Below are positions 36,801-46,597 of a DNA stretch of 64,000 bases, piece by piece. Both the position numbers and the translations under genes were made by a program. The notes beneath the pieces were generated by a model, which worked only from the letters and a program-made list of their open reading frames with translations, made no database searches and was not told where the DNA came from. The DNA comes from Ixodes scapularis. Lineage: Eukaryota; Arthropoda; Arachnida; Ixodida; Ixodidae. How positions within the stretch are numbered: position 1 is the first letter of the stretch; each line of letters opens with the position of its first letter. The stretch covers positions 47,330,296-47,394,295 of the forward strand of contig NW_024609880.1 of NCBI RefSeq assembly GCF_016920785.2. Reading direction: 5' to 3'.

Positions 36801-39800
36801 TTTTGCTTAGAACCGAGGCAAGTTCCCTCCCAAATACTTTTTCCCTCCATTCGTGTGCGGCGAGACCCCTCACTCTTTAACGGCGTCGGCGGGTTGGCGC
36901 AGTTAACGTCGTCGGCTTTACGTCTGCTAGTCAAAGCGGTCAAAGCGATGGCTGCTTTACCTTTGCTGCGTCTGTCGGAGATTCACCGCTTTTTCATCGG
37001 CGAGAGTCAGGGCTCATTCACACTGGAAGCGGATCCGCGTTCGCAAAGCGGTTGCGAACGCGGTTGTATAAGGATTCAGTACAATTGCACGCGCACACGA
37101 TGACATCAAATGCGCGTGCAATTGCACTGGATCTTTATACAACCGCTTTCGCAACCGCTTCGCGAACGCGGATCCGCTTCCAGTGTGAATGGGGGGTCAC
37201 CGTTGCCTCGGGAAACAAGGAGATAACAAGAGGAAGAAATTGACCCCTTAATCTAAAATTGAGGTCAGCAATCAAAATATTATACGGGAAGGGTTCACAA
37301 GGGTCGCGCGGGCATACTCCACTCAGCACGCCAGCCGGTCGTGGGCAGACGGTCGCCGAGTCGCGGAGAGCCTGCTAGGCCTAACTGCCCAGCTCGTTTC
37401 GTCGCGTTCGGTGGGATCGTGGCCGTGGGAGCTTTTCCCGGGTGTTTGTGGATCCAGCGTTCTTGTTCGTCGTGGTCTGTTTCAAGTACTTTCTTCTTTT
37501 TTCTTGCTGCTTGAAGTCGGGACGCGTCAGAACCGCACGTAAAAAAATAAACGTCCGTGGGTCGTCGCGACCGCGACGTTGTCGGCCATGCTGATTTGAT
37601 CGTAAGAAGTGCGTAAGACAGCTTCGGAGCTGTCGTAGGATTTTGTCGTAACCTGCGCAAAACTTAAGAAAATTTCGTTTCGTGAATACGAATTTGTTCT
37701 TAGGTTTTGTCTTACGCACATTTTTGGCGTAAGATCGTTTCGTGAATCTGGCCTCTGCACTTCCGAAAGTCGCAGGAAAGGTAAGACAGACGCAGACGAT
37801 GTTGCGAGCAGACGACGTTGCAAAGGAGCAGACGACGCTCAGATAGGGGGGCGCGATCAGCCAATCAGGGCTCGGCATTCTGACGTCACCGCTACCCCCT
37901 GCGCGAGAAGCAGACGAACTTGCCCTCCGCATTAGTTCTAAAGCGAGCGACGCTCGCTTTAGAACTGCAAGGCACCGCCATGCTTCCCTGCCGTTCTTAC
38001 TTTGCCAATCACGTGACCTAAAATTCCTCCTTGAAGGGAAGTGCACGTAACTTTCTGCTGCGGTTAAAGTTGACCAGCTTTGAGCAAACTGGTCCTGGCT
38101 GCAGCGCAACCTGCTGCAGGACGGGGGTGCGCCGCATCTACCTCTGCTTCTGTGCTGCCACCAGGTTCGCAACAGACAACGGCGTGACACTTAATGACTT
38201 CATCAGGCGGAAATCGAAGAACCACTTTTGAGGATGTAGCAAACATGCCGGTTGGAGATGCGCTCCAGGTACCATCATCCGAACCCTGGTCTGCAGCCAA
38301 GCATGTTCACCGGTATCTGACGTTCCCTTTTCGGTTGCCAAAGCCGACATGTTTACTTGGCCGAGTGGCTTGCAGAGAGAAAATTGGCGTGATTTCCAGA
38401 AGAGGTCGAGAATGAGTTCTGCACTGGAATTTAGAGCCCCCTTTGACGTAGGGTTTGGAATCCCCGTATAGGTCGCCGTTTTGAGTCCAGGGGTAATCCG
38501 TGCCTCCTTGTTCGCTGCTGTCCTTCCAAAAATTGCGGCAATTGAGTTTGCACAAGTTGTGCAAAAAGAAATACTAGCATTGGTTGGAAGAGACAAAGTT
38601 ATATTAGTATATTTGAGTTCAATATGATTATATGCCTTTATAGAATAAAGGTGTGCGCATAGCAGAAACAAGTTGAAACTTGGATGGGTTATCTCAAGAG
38701 TACAGGTGTGCATGTGGTGAAGACTTGGAAGTTAGGATGGGTTAACTCGTGCAAGGTGTTATAGTGAGCATCAGCTCTGGTTGTGGAGCTCAATTTAATG
38801 TGAACCTGCAGAAGCTAGAAGATTCGAGCTAGATGTGTTGTACATTGTATGGTGTACAAGATTTTATTGCCTGCATCATGTCCAAAATTTCTTCCGCAGT
38901 TTTAGGGTTAATTTTTTCAGCTACATGGTGTTGCAAAGACAATAGACCTGTTGCAAAACATACAGCGCCATGACGGCAGGAAGTTTCGGGAACCCTCGGT
39001 CCAGATCACGCACTTTCTCGTTGCGCCTCCGCGAATGCGCGCACGTCGCGGCAGCTACCGTTAGCAGTTGTCGCAGCCATCCGCCATCCTGCCCATCCGC
39101 TGGAATGTCGTACGTTGTTGGCGGCGTGCCGCATCAGCGGCAGCGTAAGTGCATTGCGAAAGGTGATTTGAATACGTTATTGGTCGTAACTTACCTTCAC
39201 GTTTTGCACCGTCGGGTGGTGCAGGTTGAGAGAAACAGTTTATTTTCTTTATTTTTAACTCTCACTTAGAAATTGAGTGTAACAGAATCCATTTATTTTG
39301 CACCGCGACTGTGGCAGGGTTAGACCTTGGTTAGACAAAGCGTTGGCACAGCAGACGACAGAGGTGGTGCGGTACAAAGGAGAGGGATAAAAAAAGGAGC
39401 AGACCCTCTTCCCCCTGCGCTTGTCCGACGATCCGACTCGACTACTCGGTTCTGGGGTGCTTGAATGTTGTTACTATGGTAACCTGCGCCTGCTCGCGTA
39501 TGCCACGTGGTAGCAGAAGGAAAGACGATAGGAGGAGCATACCGAGTACTCCCATTATTCGTCGCGCGGCACGCACAGGATTTTGGGATTTTTGCAAAGG
39601 GTCTATTGGTGCTCTGCCTGTTCATGATACTGATTACGTATGTTGCACAGAAAACTTATCTAGGTCCTGTGACTTTGTACACAGCCTTTGAAAAAATTTG
39701 TGTATCAGGAACAAATTGTTTTTGTAATGCAGCGTTTCATACAAATTAGGTTTATAATGTTAACATTAGCGTGGTAAGAATTTTGTTGGGTAAGCCGACT

Positions 39801-40605
39801 TCGACTAATCAAGATTAACTGTAGTATTGCAGAGATTTACTAGATTTAATGGCTACCCCTTCGTGGCCCTTTTCCAACAAAGGGAGCGGAGGCCTTCAAT
39901 ACAAAAACTAACGAAATGAGGAACACTACGGAATTTTGATTGTCGCAAAATACATGAGGGAAAAGTCACAAAAGTAGGCTAGATTAATTCCAGATATGCC
40001 ATTTGGAGGGCTGTTTCAGTCAACAATGGCTGTGGTTGCCAAAAGACCTAAAAAGATTTATGGTGCACTGAGAGAACGCTCCTGACCTGTCCTCCACGAG
40101 CTTGTTTCACTCGCGTCGTACACCGCATACGCAGCACGAAACCCCGCTTCCCATTCGCACACCTAAAAGCCTTCCCTCGACGCTTCCCGCAGAAGAAGAA
40201 ACCCGGCTGTCGGAGGGCCTGGGCAGCTTTCCGGACTTCGACGAAGACAGCATGGACAGTTTCCTCCCCGACATGAGCACCATGCCTTCGTTGACCGACA
40301 CCCTCCCTCCTGCGCCCGCAAACAACAACGAGAACGCCTTGGCAAACGTCATTAATGGCATCCACTTTGTGGCCTCGCACTTCCGCCAGTCAAGCTCTGA
40401 CTCAGAAGCGTCGGAAGAGGCCGCCACGATCGGAGCCGACTTTGGGAGGCGCGTCACGCGCTCCCGCGGACGTCCAGAGGCGTCCCAATCCAGGCCGCTG
40501 GCCGTGGGGCCGCCCCAGCGTCCCTCCCGGCACAGCTCGCAAGGTAGTGACATCGACATTGACGAATACGAGGTGGTGGACACGCGCGACTTACCGTCAA
40601 CATGA
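24605..40605 (+). CDS. RETREG: Reticulophagy regulator (RETREG/FAM134), seven coding exons
   Basis: Seven exons (24605-24840, 26398-26538, 29494-29620, 31636-31720, 32190-32309, 34296-34484, 40193-40605) join in phase through GT-AG introns to 1311 nt, 436 aa. The product should be an ER membrane protein that bends membrane through a reticulon-homology domain and recruits Atg8/LC3 for ER-phagy (known for FAM134). Seen: hydrophobic hairpin 1 at about 51-104 with the family WERP block (61-64), IWPEI-VP (109-115) and LSVPEL (135-140) linker blocks, hairpin 2 at about 169-213 with LGR, an acidic disordered tail including ARELG, a FPDFDEDS-type block followed by MPSL, and a C-terminal LIR core Y425-E-V-V428 in an Asp-rich context. 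Start chosen at MAAAASQ because it follows a good Kozak context; an in-frame ATG at 24554 and another at 24593 lie upstream. Invertebrates usually have one family member, so I do not choose between RETREG1, 2 and 3. Confidence 0.93.
25313..25715 (-). other. Unrecognised open stretch in RETREG intron 1
   Basis: On the minus strand 134 codons stay open (AAEANRIQSAKYATPKTKHP, AEKAKIRCQVERAVALSFKA and EGYGPRRAPL). GC-rich, with no recognised domain and no clear start. Possibly a fragment of an interspersed repeat. Confidence 0.3.
26398..26538 (+). CDS. RETREG: RETREG coding exon 2
   Basis: Completes W79 and encodes the second half of hairpin 1 (LAIVAAVVFMY) and the IWPEI-VPPPEG linker, a strongly conserved FAM134 block. 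Acceptor is a cttcttcccgcag-type tract; donor is GTAGGC; the exon ends in phase 2. Confidence 0.93.
27675..27970. repeat. Dispersed repeat pair, copy 1 (RETREG intron 2)
   Basis: AAACACCAAAAGATAGTCCA, AAGCGAACATTGCTGACTGG and TCCCACTCTATATTTTCACC are matched in order at 33883-34195. Confidence 0.65.
28155..28302. repeat. Foldback of about 148 bp in RETREG intron 2
   Basis: CCCCCTCTTGCACTGCTGTG and TTGTTGCTGCATCTTGGGGC at the left pair with GGCCCCAAGGTGCAGCAGCA and AGCAGTGAGAGAGGGGG at the right. Confidence 0.65.
29278..29465. repeat. Tandem duplication of a TTTTCGGTT repeat, period about 97 bp
   Basis: ACCATTTTCGGTT and GGATTCGGCTTACTTTTATC recur as ACCTTTTTCGGTT and GGATTTGGCGTACTTTTATT. 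It ends 29 bp before RETREG exon 3. Confidence 0.7.
29494..29620 (+). CDS. RETREG: RETREG coding exon 3
   Basis: Encodes the cytosolic linker between hairpins, with H-P-Q-V-LSVPEL matching the family HP-LLSVPEL block, then an amphipathic stretch ending THPGL. Acceptor tttttttcag, donor GTTAGT, phase 2 in and phase 0 out. Confidence 0.93.
30944..31607. mobile_element. TTAA-flanked foldback MITE, 664 bp, in RETREG intron 3
   Basis: TTAAAGGACACATGCAAAGG at the left and CCTTTGCATGTGTCCTTTAA at the right. Arms of about 165 bp pair (TTTACAACGAAG, GAGCTATATTTACGGCGC, GGCGCCCGCGGG with their complements). The GC-rich centre encodes only compositional open frames. Confidence 0.8.
31636..31720 (+). 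CDS. RETREG: RETREG coding exon 4
   Basis: Encodes FCILSSSTFAMTAVLGRMVS-type sequence, the first membrane segment of hairpin 2; FC-L and LGR-V-G are family landmarks. The exon begins only 29 bp after the TTAA-flanked foldback element ending at 31607. Donor GTGAGT. Confidence 0.92.
32190..32309 (+). CDS. RETREG: RETREG coding exon 5
   Basis: Encodes the second segment of hairpin 2 (LMAVTLGPGIALYVIP) and the following amphipathic helix. Donor is GTGGGT. The intron remains open in frame to 32491, so intron retention would give a truncated protein lacking the LIR tail; whether that occurs cannot be told from sequence. Confidence 0.92.
33150..33475. repeat. Dispersed repeat, copy 2 (RETREG intron 5)
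   Basis: Direct-orientation relative of 40-365, with GTGCCACTAAATAAGCTACA, GTTGCCCGTTATC, GCGGCGCCCACAA and GAGCGCAGCT. Many substitutions and small gaps indicate old copies. Confidence 0.7.
33883..34195. repeat. Dispersed repeat pair, copy 2 (RETREG intron 5)
   Basis: AAACACCGAAAGATAGCCCA, AAGCGAACATTACTGACTGG and ACCCACTCCTTATTTTCATT correspond to 27675-27970. Its end is about 100 bp before RETREG exon 6. Confidence 0.65.
34296..34484 (+). CDS. RETREG: RETREG coding exon 6
   Basis: Encodes an acidic, Ser-rich disordered segment with DEFLPEVDEGELSRQLSLS and VARELGTTHL, the latter resembling the conserved VARELA of vertebrate FAM134. Phase 1 at both ends; donor GTTCGT is non-consensus after position 2 but gives the only in-frame join to exon 7. 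Confidence 0.88.
35827..35983. repeat. GCAGACGAC-rich repeat, left inverted copy
   Basis: Inverted to 37761-37919 with few mismatches: TAGCGGTGACGTCAGAA, ATTGGCTGATTGCG, and several GTCGTCTGC motifs. Confidence 0.7.
36002..36682. mobile_element. TTAA-flanked MITE, 681 bp, in RETREG intron 6
   Basis: TTAAAGGGGCACTGACA at the left and TGTCAGTGCCCCTTTAA at the right, perfect 17-bp inverted ends including TTAA. The interior has no transposase. Confidence 0.8.
37009..37195. mobile_element. Palindromic MITE, about 187 bp
   Basis: CTCATTCACACTGGAAGCGG at the left and CCGCTTCCAGTGTGAATGGG at the right; arms read GATCCGCGTTCGCAAAGCGG and its complement, and GTACAATTGCACGCGC opposite GCGCGTGCAATTGCAC. 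Confidence 0.7.
37761..37919. repeat. GCAGACGAC-rich repeat, right inverted copy
   Basis: CCGAAAGTCGCAGGAAAGGT, GCAGACGACG units, CAGCCAATCAGG and TGACGTCACCGCTA mirror the copy at 35827-35983. A related diverged piece surrounds the MITE at 4795-4983. Confidence 0.7.
37933..37966. repeat. Short perfect hairpin
   Basis: AGTTCTAAAGCGAGC, a short loop, and GCTCGCTTTAGAACT. A single isolated hairpin inside a repeat; no T tract suggests a terminator role, which would not apply in this setting anyway. Confidence 0.6.
40193..40605 (+). CDS. RETREG: RETREG terminal coding exon 7 with LIR motif
   Basis: Encodes residues 301-436. Contains GSFPDFDEDSMDSFLPDM and MPSLTDTL, matching the acidic DFPSI-type block of the family, an Arg-rich segment, and the LIR: DIDIDEYEVVDTRD. 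The Tyr in place of the usual Phe keeps the aromatic-x-x-aliphatic rule. Stop TGA at 40603-40605. Confidence 0.93.
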
Positions 40606-42290
40606 TGACGTGTCTCGTTCAAAGTCGCCCATCTTTTCGAGTCTGCCCTCAGCATGGGAGAGGGGTTGGGTTCTCGAGGGGCAAAAGGGGAAGTGTCTTG
40701 TGGTCTGTGTCTGTTTGACGGTGTCGGTGAGGAGTCGGGACAGTTGTTGTGTGCTCGTGATTCGAAGGTGTTTGTTTTGCACCTTTCGGGTGTTTTCTCG
40801 TGACGGATTTGCATTAGGACGCTCATTTTAAATCCTTCGTTCCCGATTTTTTTTACGTTTTTGCATTGCATGTTTAACATGCCTTAGCCCTACCTCGCTA
40901 GGTGCGAGATTTTTTATCCGTTCCGTCGCGCTTGTGTAGGAGTTTTGTCGAAAGGACGAGATAAAACTGTGTAGCCTGGAAAGATTTTACCGGGTGGAAA
41001 GTCTTGTATGATTCGTATCTTCGCAGTGACACGTAGCCCAAGCGTAACGCAATGAATTAGTAGTTAGTTTGAAGTTTTGTGGCGTATCTGCATTGCATTA
41101 ATGCTGGGAGAGACCTGACTTTATGTTTCATCGCATCTTTAAAACTTTTTAACGAGACCTGCACCCTCATCCCTCCCTTCTTGACAAACAAGAGTGCTCT
41201 GTCTAAAACTTGGCTTGCGGCAGGTGTGGGCACCTCTTTAGGTGTACAGCTAGAACATGAAAGACACTGCTTTTTCACCGCGGTGCAAACCCTGGCACAA
41301 CTGCACCTTGCAAGCATGACCTGTCGTTTCGTATTGGTTGTTTGAACAACGGTCTTTTACCATCCCCACTAACATTCAACAAACATCTATGAAGAAGGGC
41401 CAGTGTTTCTACCACTCTCGCAGATTGAGAGGAGCTTTACCTGGGGAGACCCATCTTTCTGGCTACTTTGGCGAGCATCAAAGGGGTCGGACTTGTCTTG
41501 GCCTTGTGAGAATGGAAACTTTCACCTGCACTGTACTTCACTGCACATGGAGAGGGCCACGTCTGCCTGAGCAGACTTTTGTACATGGTGTGCCGTTGCC
41601 CGTAATGTGCGCTGCTCTCTAGGCCCGAGTTGTGGGCAGCAGTACAAGTGGACCAGTAATGTGCTGGTTCTCACGTTGCCTCCACTTGTACCTAAGTTAA
41701 GTTCCATCGAGTCATCTGTGTATATTTATTCGACTTACACGCGTTACAAGACGTCAGTATTTTGAAGGGGAAGAGACTGCATTTTAGGTTTGCATAGTCC
41801 CTAGTGAAGTGGCCTAGGGATAGTTTTGTGACTGTTTTTCTCCCATAGAGTTGTGTGGCTGTTTTTTTTTGTTTTTTAAATTCATGCTGGCTTAAGGAGC
41901 CCATGTAGAGCATCTGTGATTTTTGTTTTGCCTTGTTTTTCTCGGTACATTTGTTGGTCCCTTTGGACGATGTTGCGAGAAATTTTATTAATTTTAAACA
42001 TACGTATATGTTTATATAGTTGCAGTTGCTTTTTTCTTGGGGGGGGGGGGGGGGGGGGGGAAGGGGAGGGGAGGGGGGGGGACACATTATTATAATCATT
42101 TGAAGTTTCTTTCTGAGAAATCGTGAACGTGAGAAAGTTTTATGGAATGTCATTAATGCTCACCTTTTTTTATTTTATTTCTATTGTTTGTGGCCTATTC
42201 CTGGAAGCAACTGAGTCAGCCTTCTGCGCTAACTTTTTGTTAGATGTGCAGATAATCAAAATTTTACAAAGAATAAAACTATCTGACTGG
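40606..42290 (+). other. RETREG: RETREG 3' UTR with polyadenylation signal
   Basis: No other gene is apparent after the stop. AATAAA lies at 42272-42277, followed by a GT-rich stretch, giving a UTR of about 1.68 kb. A long G run followed by GGGGA units occupies about 42041-42080 within it. Another AATAAA at 43949 could be an alternative end. Confidence 0.6.
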
Positions 42291-44718
42291 GTTTGACCCT
42301 GGCCTGAGGTACTGGTCCTTTATGCTCTTATGGGTGAATTTACGTATGTTCTCTACTTCCGATTTCTTTTCCTACCAATATTTTTATGCTTTAGGATGCT
42401 TACTGCTCTTTTTTTCCTAACTTGCCTGCCCTCATCTTAGCTTTCAGATTACAAGCAAAGTTCCTCCACAAGTTGCTCGATTAGATATTAGCTCCTAAAT
42501 TTCACTTTTTTTTTCTGTAGTGCTTAATTGCACAATGCCCAAAACACAAAGTTGCTTGTGATTGCCAGCCGCTTGCGACTGCTTCAGCACACCCGACTTT
42601 TGAAACACTACTGTAGAATTCTTTTTGCTAAATGGCACATAGATTGTAGGGTGTTCTGACATTCCTTCTTACAATCTACAATATGTGACTCACTCTAACT
42701 TGCATGCTCAAATCAGGTTTTCAGCAAACTGCACAGCAGTGTGATGCTGTTCTTGTAATCCTTTCTGAGCATACTGCAACATACTTTGTTCAGGTAAAAG
42801 CTTGAAAAAATGCATTGATACCAAGACTTTGGAAGAATGAGATGAGTACCTTACTTATTTGAGTAACAGATGCACTGTTTGTAGACAAGACCTGCACGTC
42901 TACTTTTCTGCAGAGCACACATAGTCATTGATCGTGTTCTACATAAAAAACAGTAAATAATGTGGTCGAAACAATGGCTCTCCGCGCAAGTGTCCTGCAA
43001 GTCTGTAGAATGTGATGATTGGCTATCCATGTACTCCGTGGGAAAGTGTAGGTGCTGGCTTTGTTCATAAGCTGTGTGTCTATTACTCTACTGAAAGCGG
43101 TACTTCATGGAGTGTAGTGTTTAGGGAAATTCCGTGTTCGCTTGTTTTATGGAGGAGAGCATAGTGCTGATGGCATCGCCTAGTCTAGCGCTGTAACACA
43201 GTTTTGTTCTGTTTTTCTGCGTCTTTCCAAAGTGTCGCAAAATGAGAAAGTGTTGCCAGGCGTGGCAGACTCCTGCTCACAAGACTTCCAATAGACAGGC
43301 AGACTCCTGTAAGTGGTGTTTTTTTGTCTGGAATGGCACGCACGGCTTGGTGGCATCTGTGACCCGGAAACACTGCACGTTTTTGTCCTGCAAGTCTAAA
43401 AATCTCAAACGAGCACCTCTGGAGACATGTCGGGTTGCCAACTCACGCTATAAAAGATCACAGCTGTACAGGCAAATGTTTCCCTATGCAACACAATTTC
43501 CTCGAGATAACTTAATTTCTCTTTCAGTTGTTTGACTCCATCGTTTTGTTGCCATTTCCTAGTGCACACTAGTCAGAACAAAACTGTATTAACTATGGCC
43601 ACATTGTCAGTTGTGCACATTCTATTTTTTATTTTTTGTCTGAAAGTCACCAAATATTTTTTTTTAAAGCCTTTGTGTAGCGTCAGGAGCATTTCCAGAG
43701 AATCTCAATTACGATTTGTCGGTGTGTGCAGCACTATTTTCCAGCGGGTGTGTTTCACAGGGACGTCTGTGTGATTCTAGAAACACCATTTGGAACATTG
43801 GTGGAGCCTGCAAACTGTGTCGAAAAGCAAGTTCTTCGGAAAAGTCCCTTTTTTTGTCATGCAAGTCTGGTTGGGCAACAGGACACTTAAATCATGTAGT
43901 AATCCTCAAATCGACCCCATTTTTCAGTGCCTTGTACATAAATCGAGAATAAAATGAAAGACTTTCATCGTTCACTTTTTCATTGTCAAGACTCGTTGGC
44001 TGCCGGACAGTGCGTTGCAGTAATATAGTGTCCGAATGATATGTGGTGTTTATAAAAAAAAAAGCTGCTGTTGGGTGCTGCATGCTAAATGAAGCATAGA
44101 AGTCACCTGTGGCTTTTGGTGAAGTTTTATGATGGGCGACAAACTTTCTACCGTGCAATATAATTTGCCGAAAACCTGCCAGGTTGGGAATCCTCGCAAA
44201 AAAGTTTTTCAGGAAGTGCACGCAGCTCTTTATGCAAGTACAGCCTAACGTAGCACTGTTCCGAGCCATTATTCATGCACTCTCAAATCTTGGAGTAGAA
44301 GGGCTGCGCATGCGGCTCGCTGTTGGGCCTCGACTACCGTAAAGTACCGGAGGAGCGCCCACCCAACTTTCAGCGAAAACTGGGTTAACCTAGACATGGC
44401 GACGAATGCAGTGACAGTGTACTTTTAGGGCTGCTTGGTCCATCGAATCGTAGTGTTGACTGCTGTCAGACTTAAAGTGCAGTAGAGTATACAGGTAAGG
44501 TACGTTCGATTTATGTACACTAGGCCACACCTGTGCGGAAAAGTACTTGCAGTATGCGCCTCCAAATGCGTCGCTTTCGTAAATCTAATCGGACGGTGTA
44601 CACCAAGTGCAGGCTGGGGCGCAGAAATTAAACAAATGAGCATCTCTGGAATTACTATGACGGGCGTGGGAGTTCCCACTAGTACTTTTTAATGCATCGG
44701 CCGTTTCACCGTCGTTTC

Positions 44719-44853
44719 CTAAGAAGGCCCGTTTGCACGGTGGCGTCCGACTGCATTGCGGTGCAGCAGGAGGTTACCATGGCAACAAATCGTTGCAGCT
44801 CGATGCAAGCTCCCGCGACGTAGACAAGGGCTACTTTGTGAACGGGCCTTTAG
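44719..44853. mobile_element. Small foldback MITE, about 135 bp
   Basis: AAGGCCCGTTTGCACGGTGG at the left and TTTGTGAACGGGCCTTTAG at the right. Inner GCAGCAGGAGG and GCTCCCGCG pairing is weaker. Confidence 0.6.
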
Positions 44854-46242
44854 TCTGATACGTGTTAAAAGAATAGATGTGCACAAAAGTGACTGGCCCA
44901 TCGCAGTCTCGTTGCGAGATGCTGCAAGATGCGCTTCAGCGATGCTGGCGGAAGGCGGTGCTGAATGAATCCGCTAGTCATTACATTTTGCGAGGGAAAG
45001 GTGCAGACTTTGCCTTCTACGTGGTACTGGCTCGGCTACATTTTTACTTGCAGCTGACATTGGGCACGGTATTCTTTTTCACCCCAAGGGAGGATTCACA
45101 CAAGTTGAAAAGCGCCACTAAAAGGAAAAGAGAAAAAAAAAAAAAAGATGTAGCTATGTAAGATTGTTTTCAGAAAATATACAGATGGAATTTAGTGTTT
45201 GAGCCATTGGTGTAACTTAAATGCTCGGTAGTTTTGAAAATTATAGCCCTTGCAACCCTGCATATTCCACTCGGCAAATACTGCTCCACAAATTCTTCAG
45301 CTGCCTCCAGTCCACATTTAATTGAAAATGCCCCTGTTACAGGGGTTGTATATAGTTCAAATGACCACTTGCTAAATCCCAAATCCGTCTCGGCCCGCGG
45401 CTAGGGAATCATGGGACCGGTGTACCCTTACACATCTGGAGTCATCCTGAATATGTGTCGTGTACATTGCAGAGACCTGTAGTATCACTTAAAATTTCAA
45501 GTCAATGTCAGCATTTGTGATACTGTGTGCAATCCACCCTTCCATCTGGCCGAGCTGCAGAAATCTCTTCAAAATTATCATTCTCGTACAGCTGCAAAGA
45601 CAGATAATGCTAAAATACCAGTCTTGGGTAGTAACGCGTTACTAGGAACGCGTTACTGTAACTTTGTTACTTTTTTGGTAACTTGTAACTGTAACGAGTT
45701 ACTTTTTAAAAATGTAACTTGTAACTGTAGTTCTATTACTTTTTGTGAGGTAACGATGAAAGTAACGACGTTACTTTTTTCGTTACTTTCCAGTTTTTTA
45801 TGAATAATATATCACTGAATGAGGGTACAATTTAGCCATTCTTTGCGCTTTCTAAATTGTCTTTTCCGACATTTCGAGTGTCAAGTTATTTTTTGCACAA
45901 ACTTGTGAATACGTTCTTTCTCGCCAGTCACGACCCGAATATAGCCATGTGTAGATTTGGCGAAAAAAAAGTAATTATCTTTAGTACGTGCTTGTACTTG
46001 GTGACTAAAGACTTTCATCTTACTATCTTGAAAAACCATCTCTTTTGCGGTTTTTCTTTTTTCTGCGCAAACGCTTTTTAATCGGGTGAATCAAATGTAA
46101 AACAACAATACGCGCGGAGGGCACTGCAAAAGTTTCGTATTTTGATTTGCGCCACTACTCCGGTGTAGTGGCAACAGTCGAGGCAAAATTTACTGCTGTT
46201 TGCGCGGGGTTTGTTTCTGGCTTGCCGGGTATGAACTGAAAT

Positions 46243-46417
46243 ATGTCCAGGGAATCTATGGACCCAGCGCAACCGTCAATGAGCCAGCAATGTGCTAGTG
46301 CTACCAAGGACATGAATGTTGATAAGCACAAAGAACTACCATGGCCGGCATACAGAGAGTATTTTGCTGTGGTGGAGGTGGTTACTAACAACTTGACCAC
46401 AGAAAACGGCACTCTGT
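46243..46417 (+). pseudogene. hAT transposase N-terminal remnant
   Basis: ATG-initiated frame reads MSRESMDPAQPSMSQQ and later WPAYREYFAVVEVVTNNLT, resembling the segment before a BED-type zinc finger. It is out of frame with the C-terminal block, so the catalytic core has been deleted and the join shifts frame. Confidence 0.45.
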
Positions 46418-46597
46418 TGCCTCAACGCCTACCCAGCAATCAAAAGCCTGTTCCGACGAAACAACACAGCAATCACACCCAGCGCATTAGACAAGCGCCT
46501 GTTCAGCAAGGGCAGGGACGTGTTCGTTATCAAACAAGGGAAACTTCCAGACACTAATTTCGAGAAGCAACTACTGCTAATTTACAATATGAAGTAA
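46418..46597 (+). pseudogene. hAT transposase C-terminal dimerisation domain remnant
   Basis: Frame reads CLNAYPAIKSLFRRNNTAIT, then PSALDKRLFSKGRDVF, KQGKLPDTNFEKQLLLIYN and a stop. This matches the hAT C-terminal block (P-L-LF-NTA-P-SSA-ERLFS-GG-I, R-L-FE-LLLL-N). Typical acidic/Ser residues are altered. Confidence 0.8.

Noticed and set aside
38138..38713. 191-codon minus-strand open frame in RETREG intron 6
   Set aside because: No recognisable domain, AT-rich first half, no start context; considered a THAP-type transposase fragment but the expected Cys-His pattern is absent.
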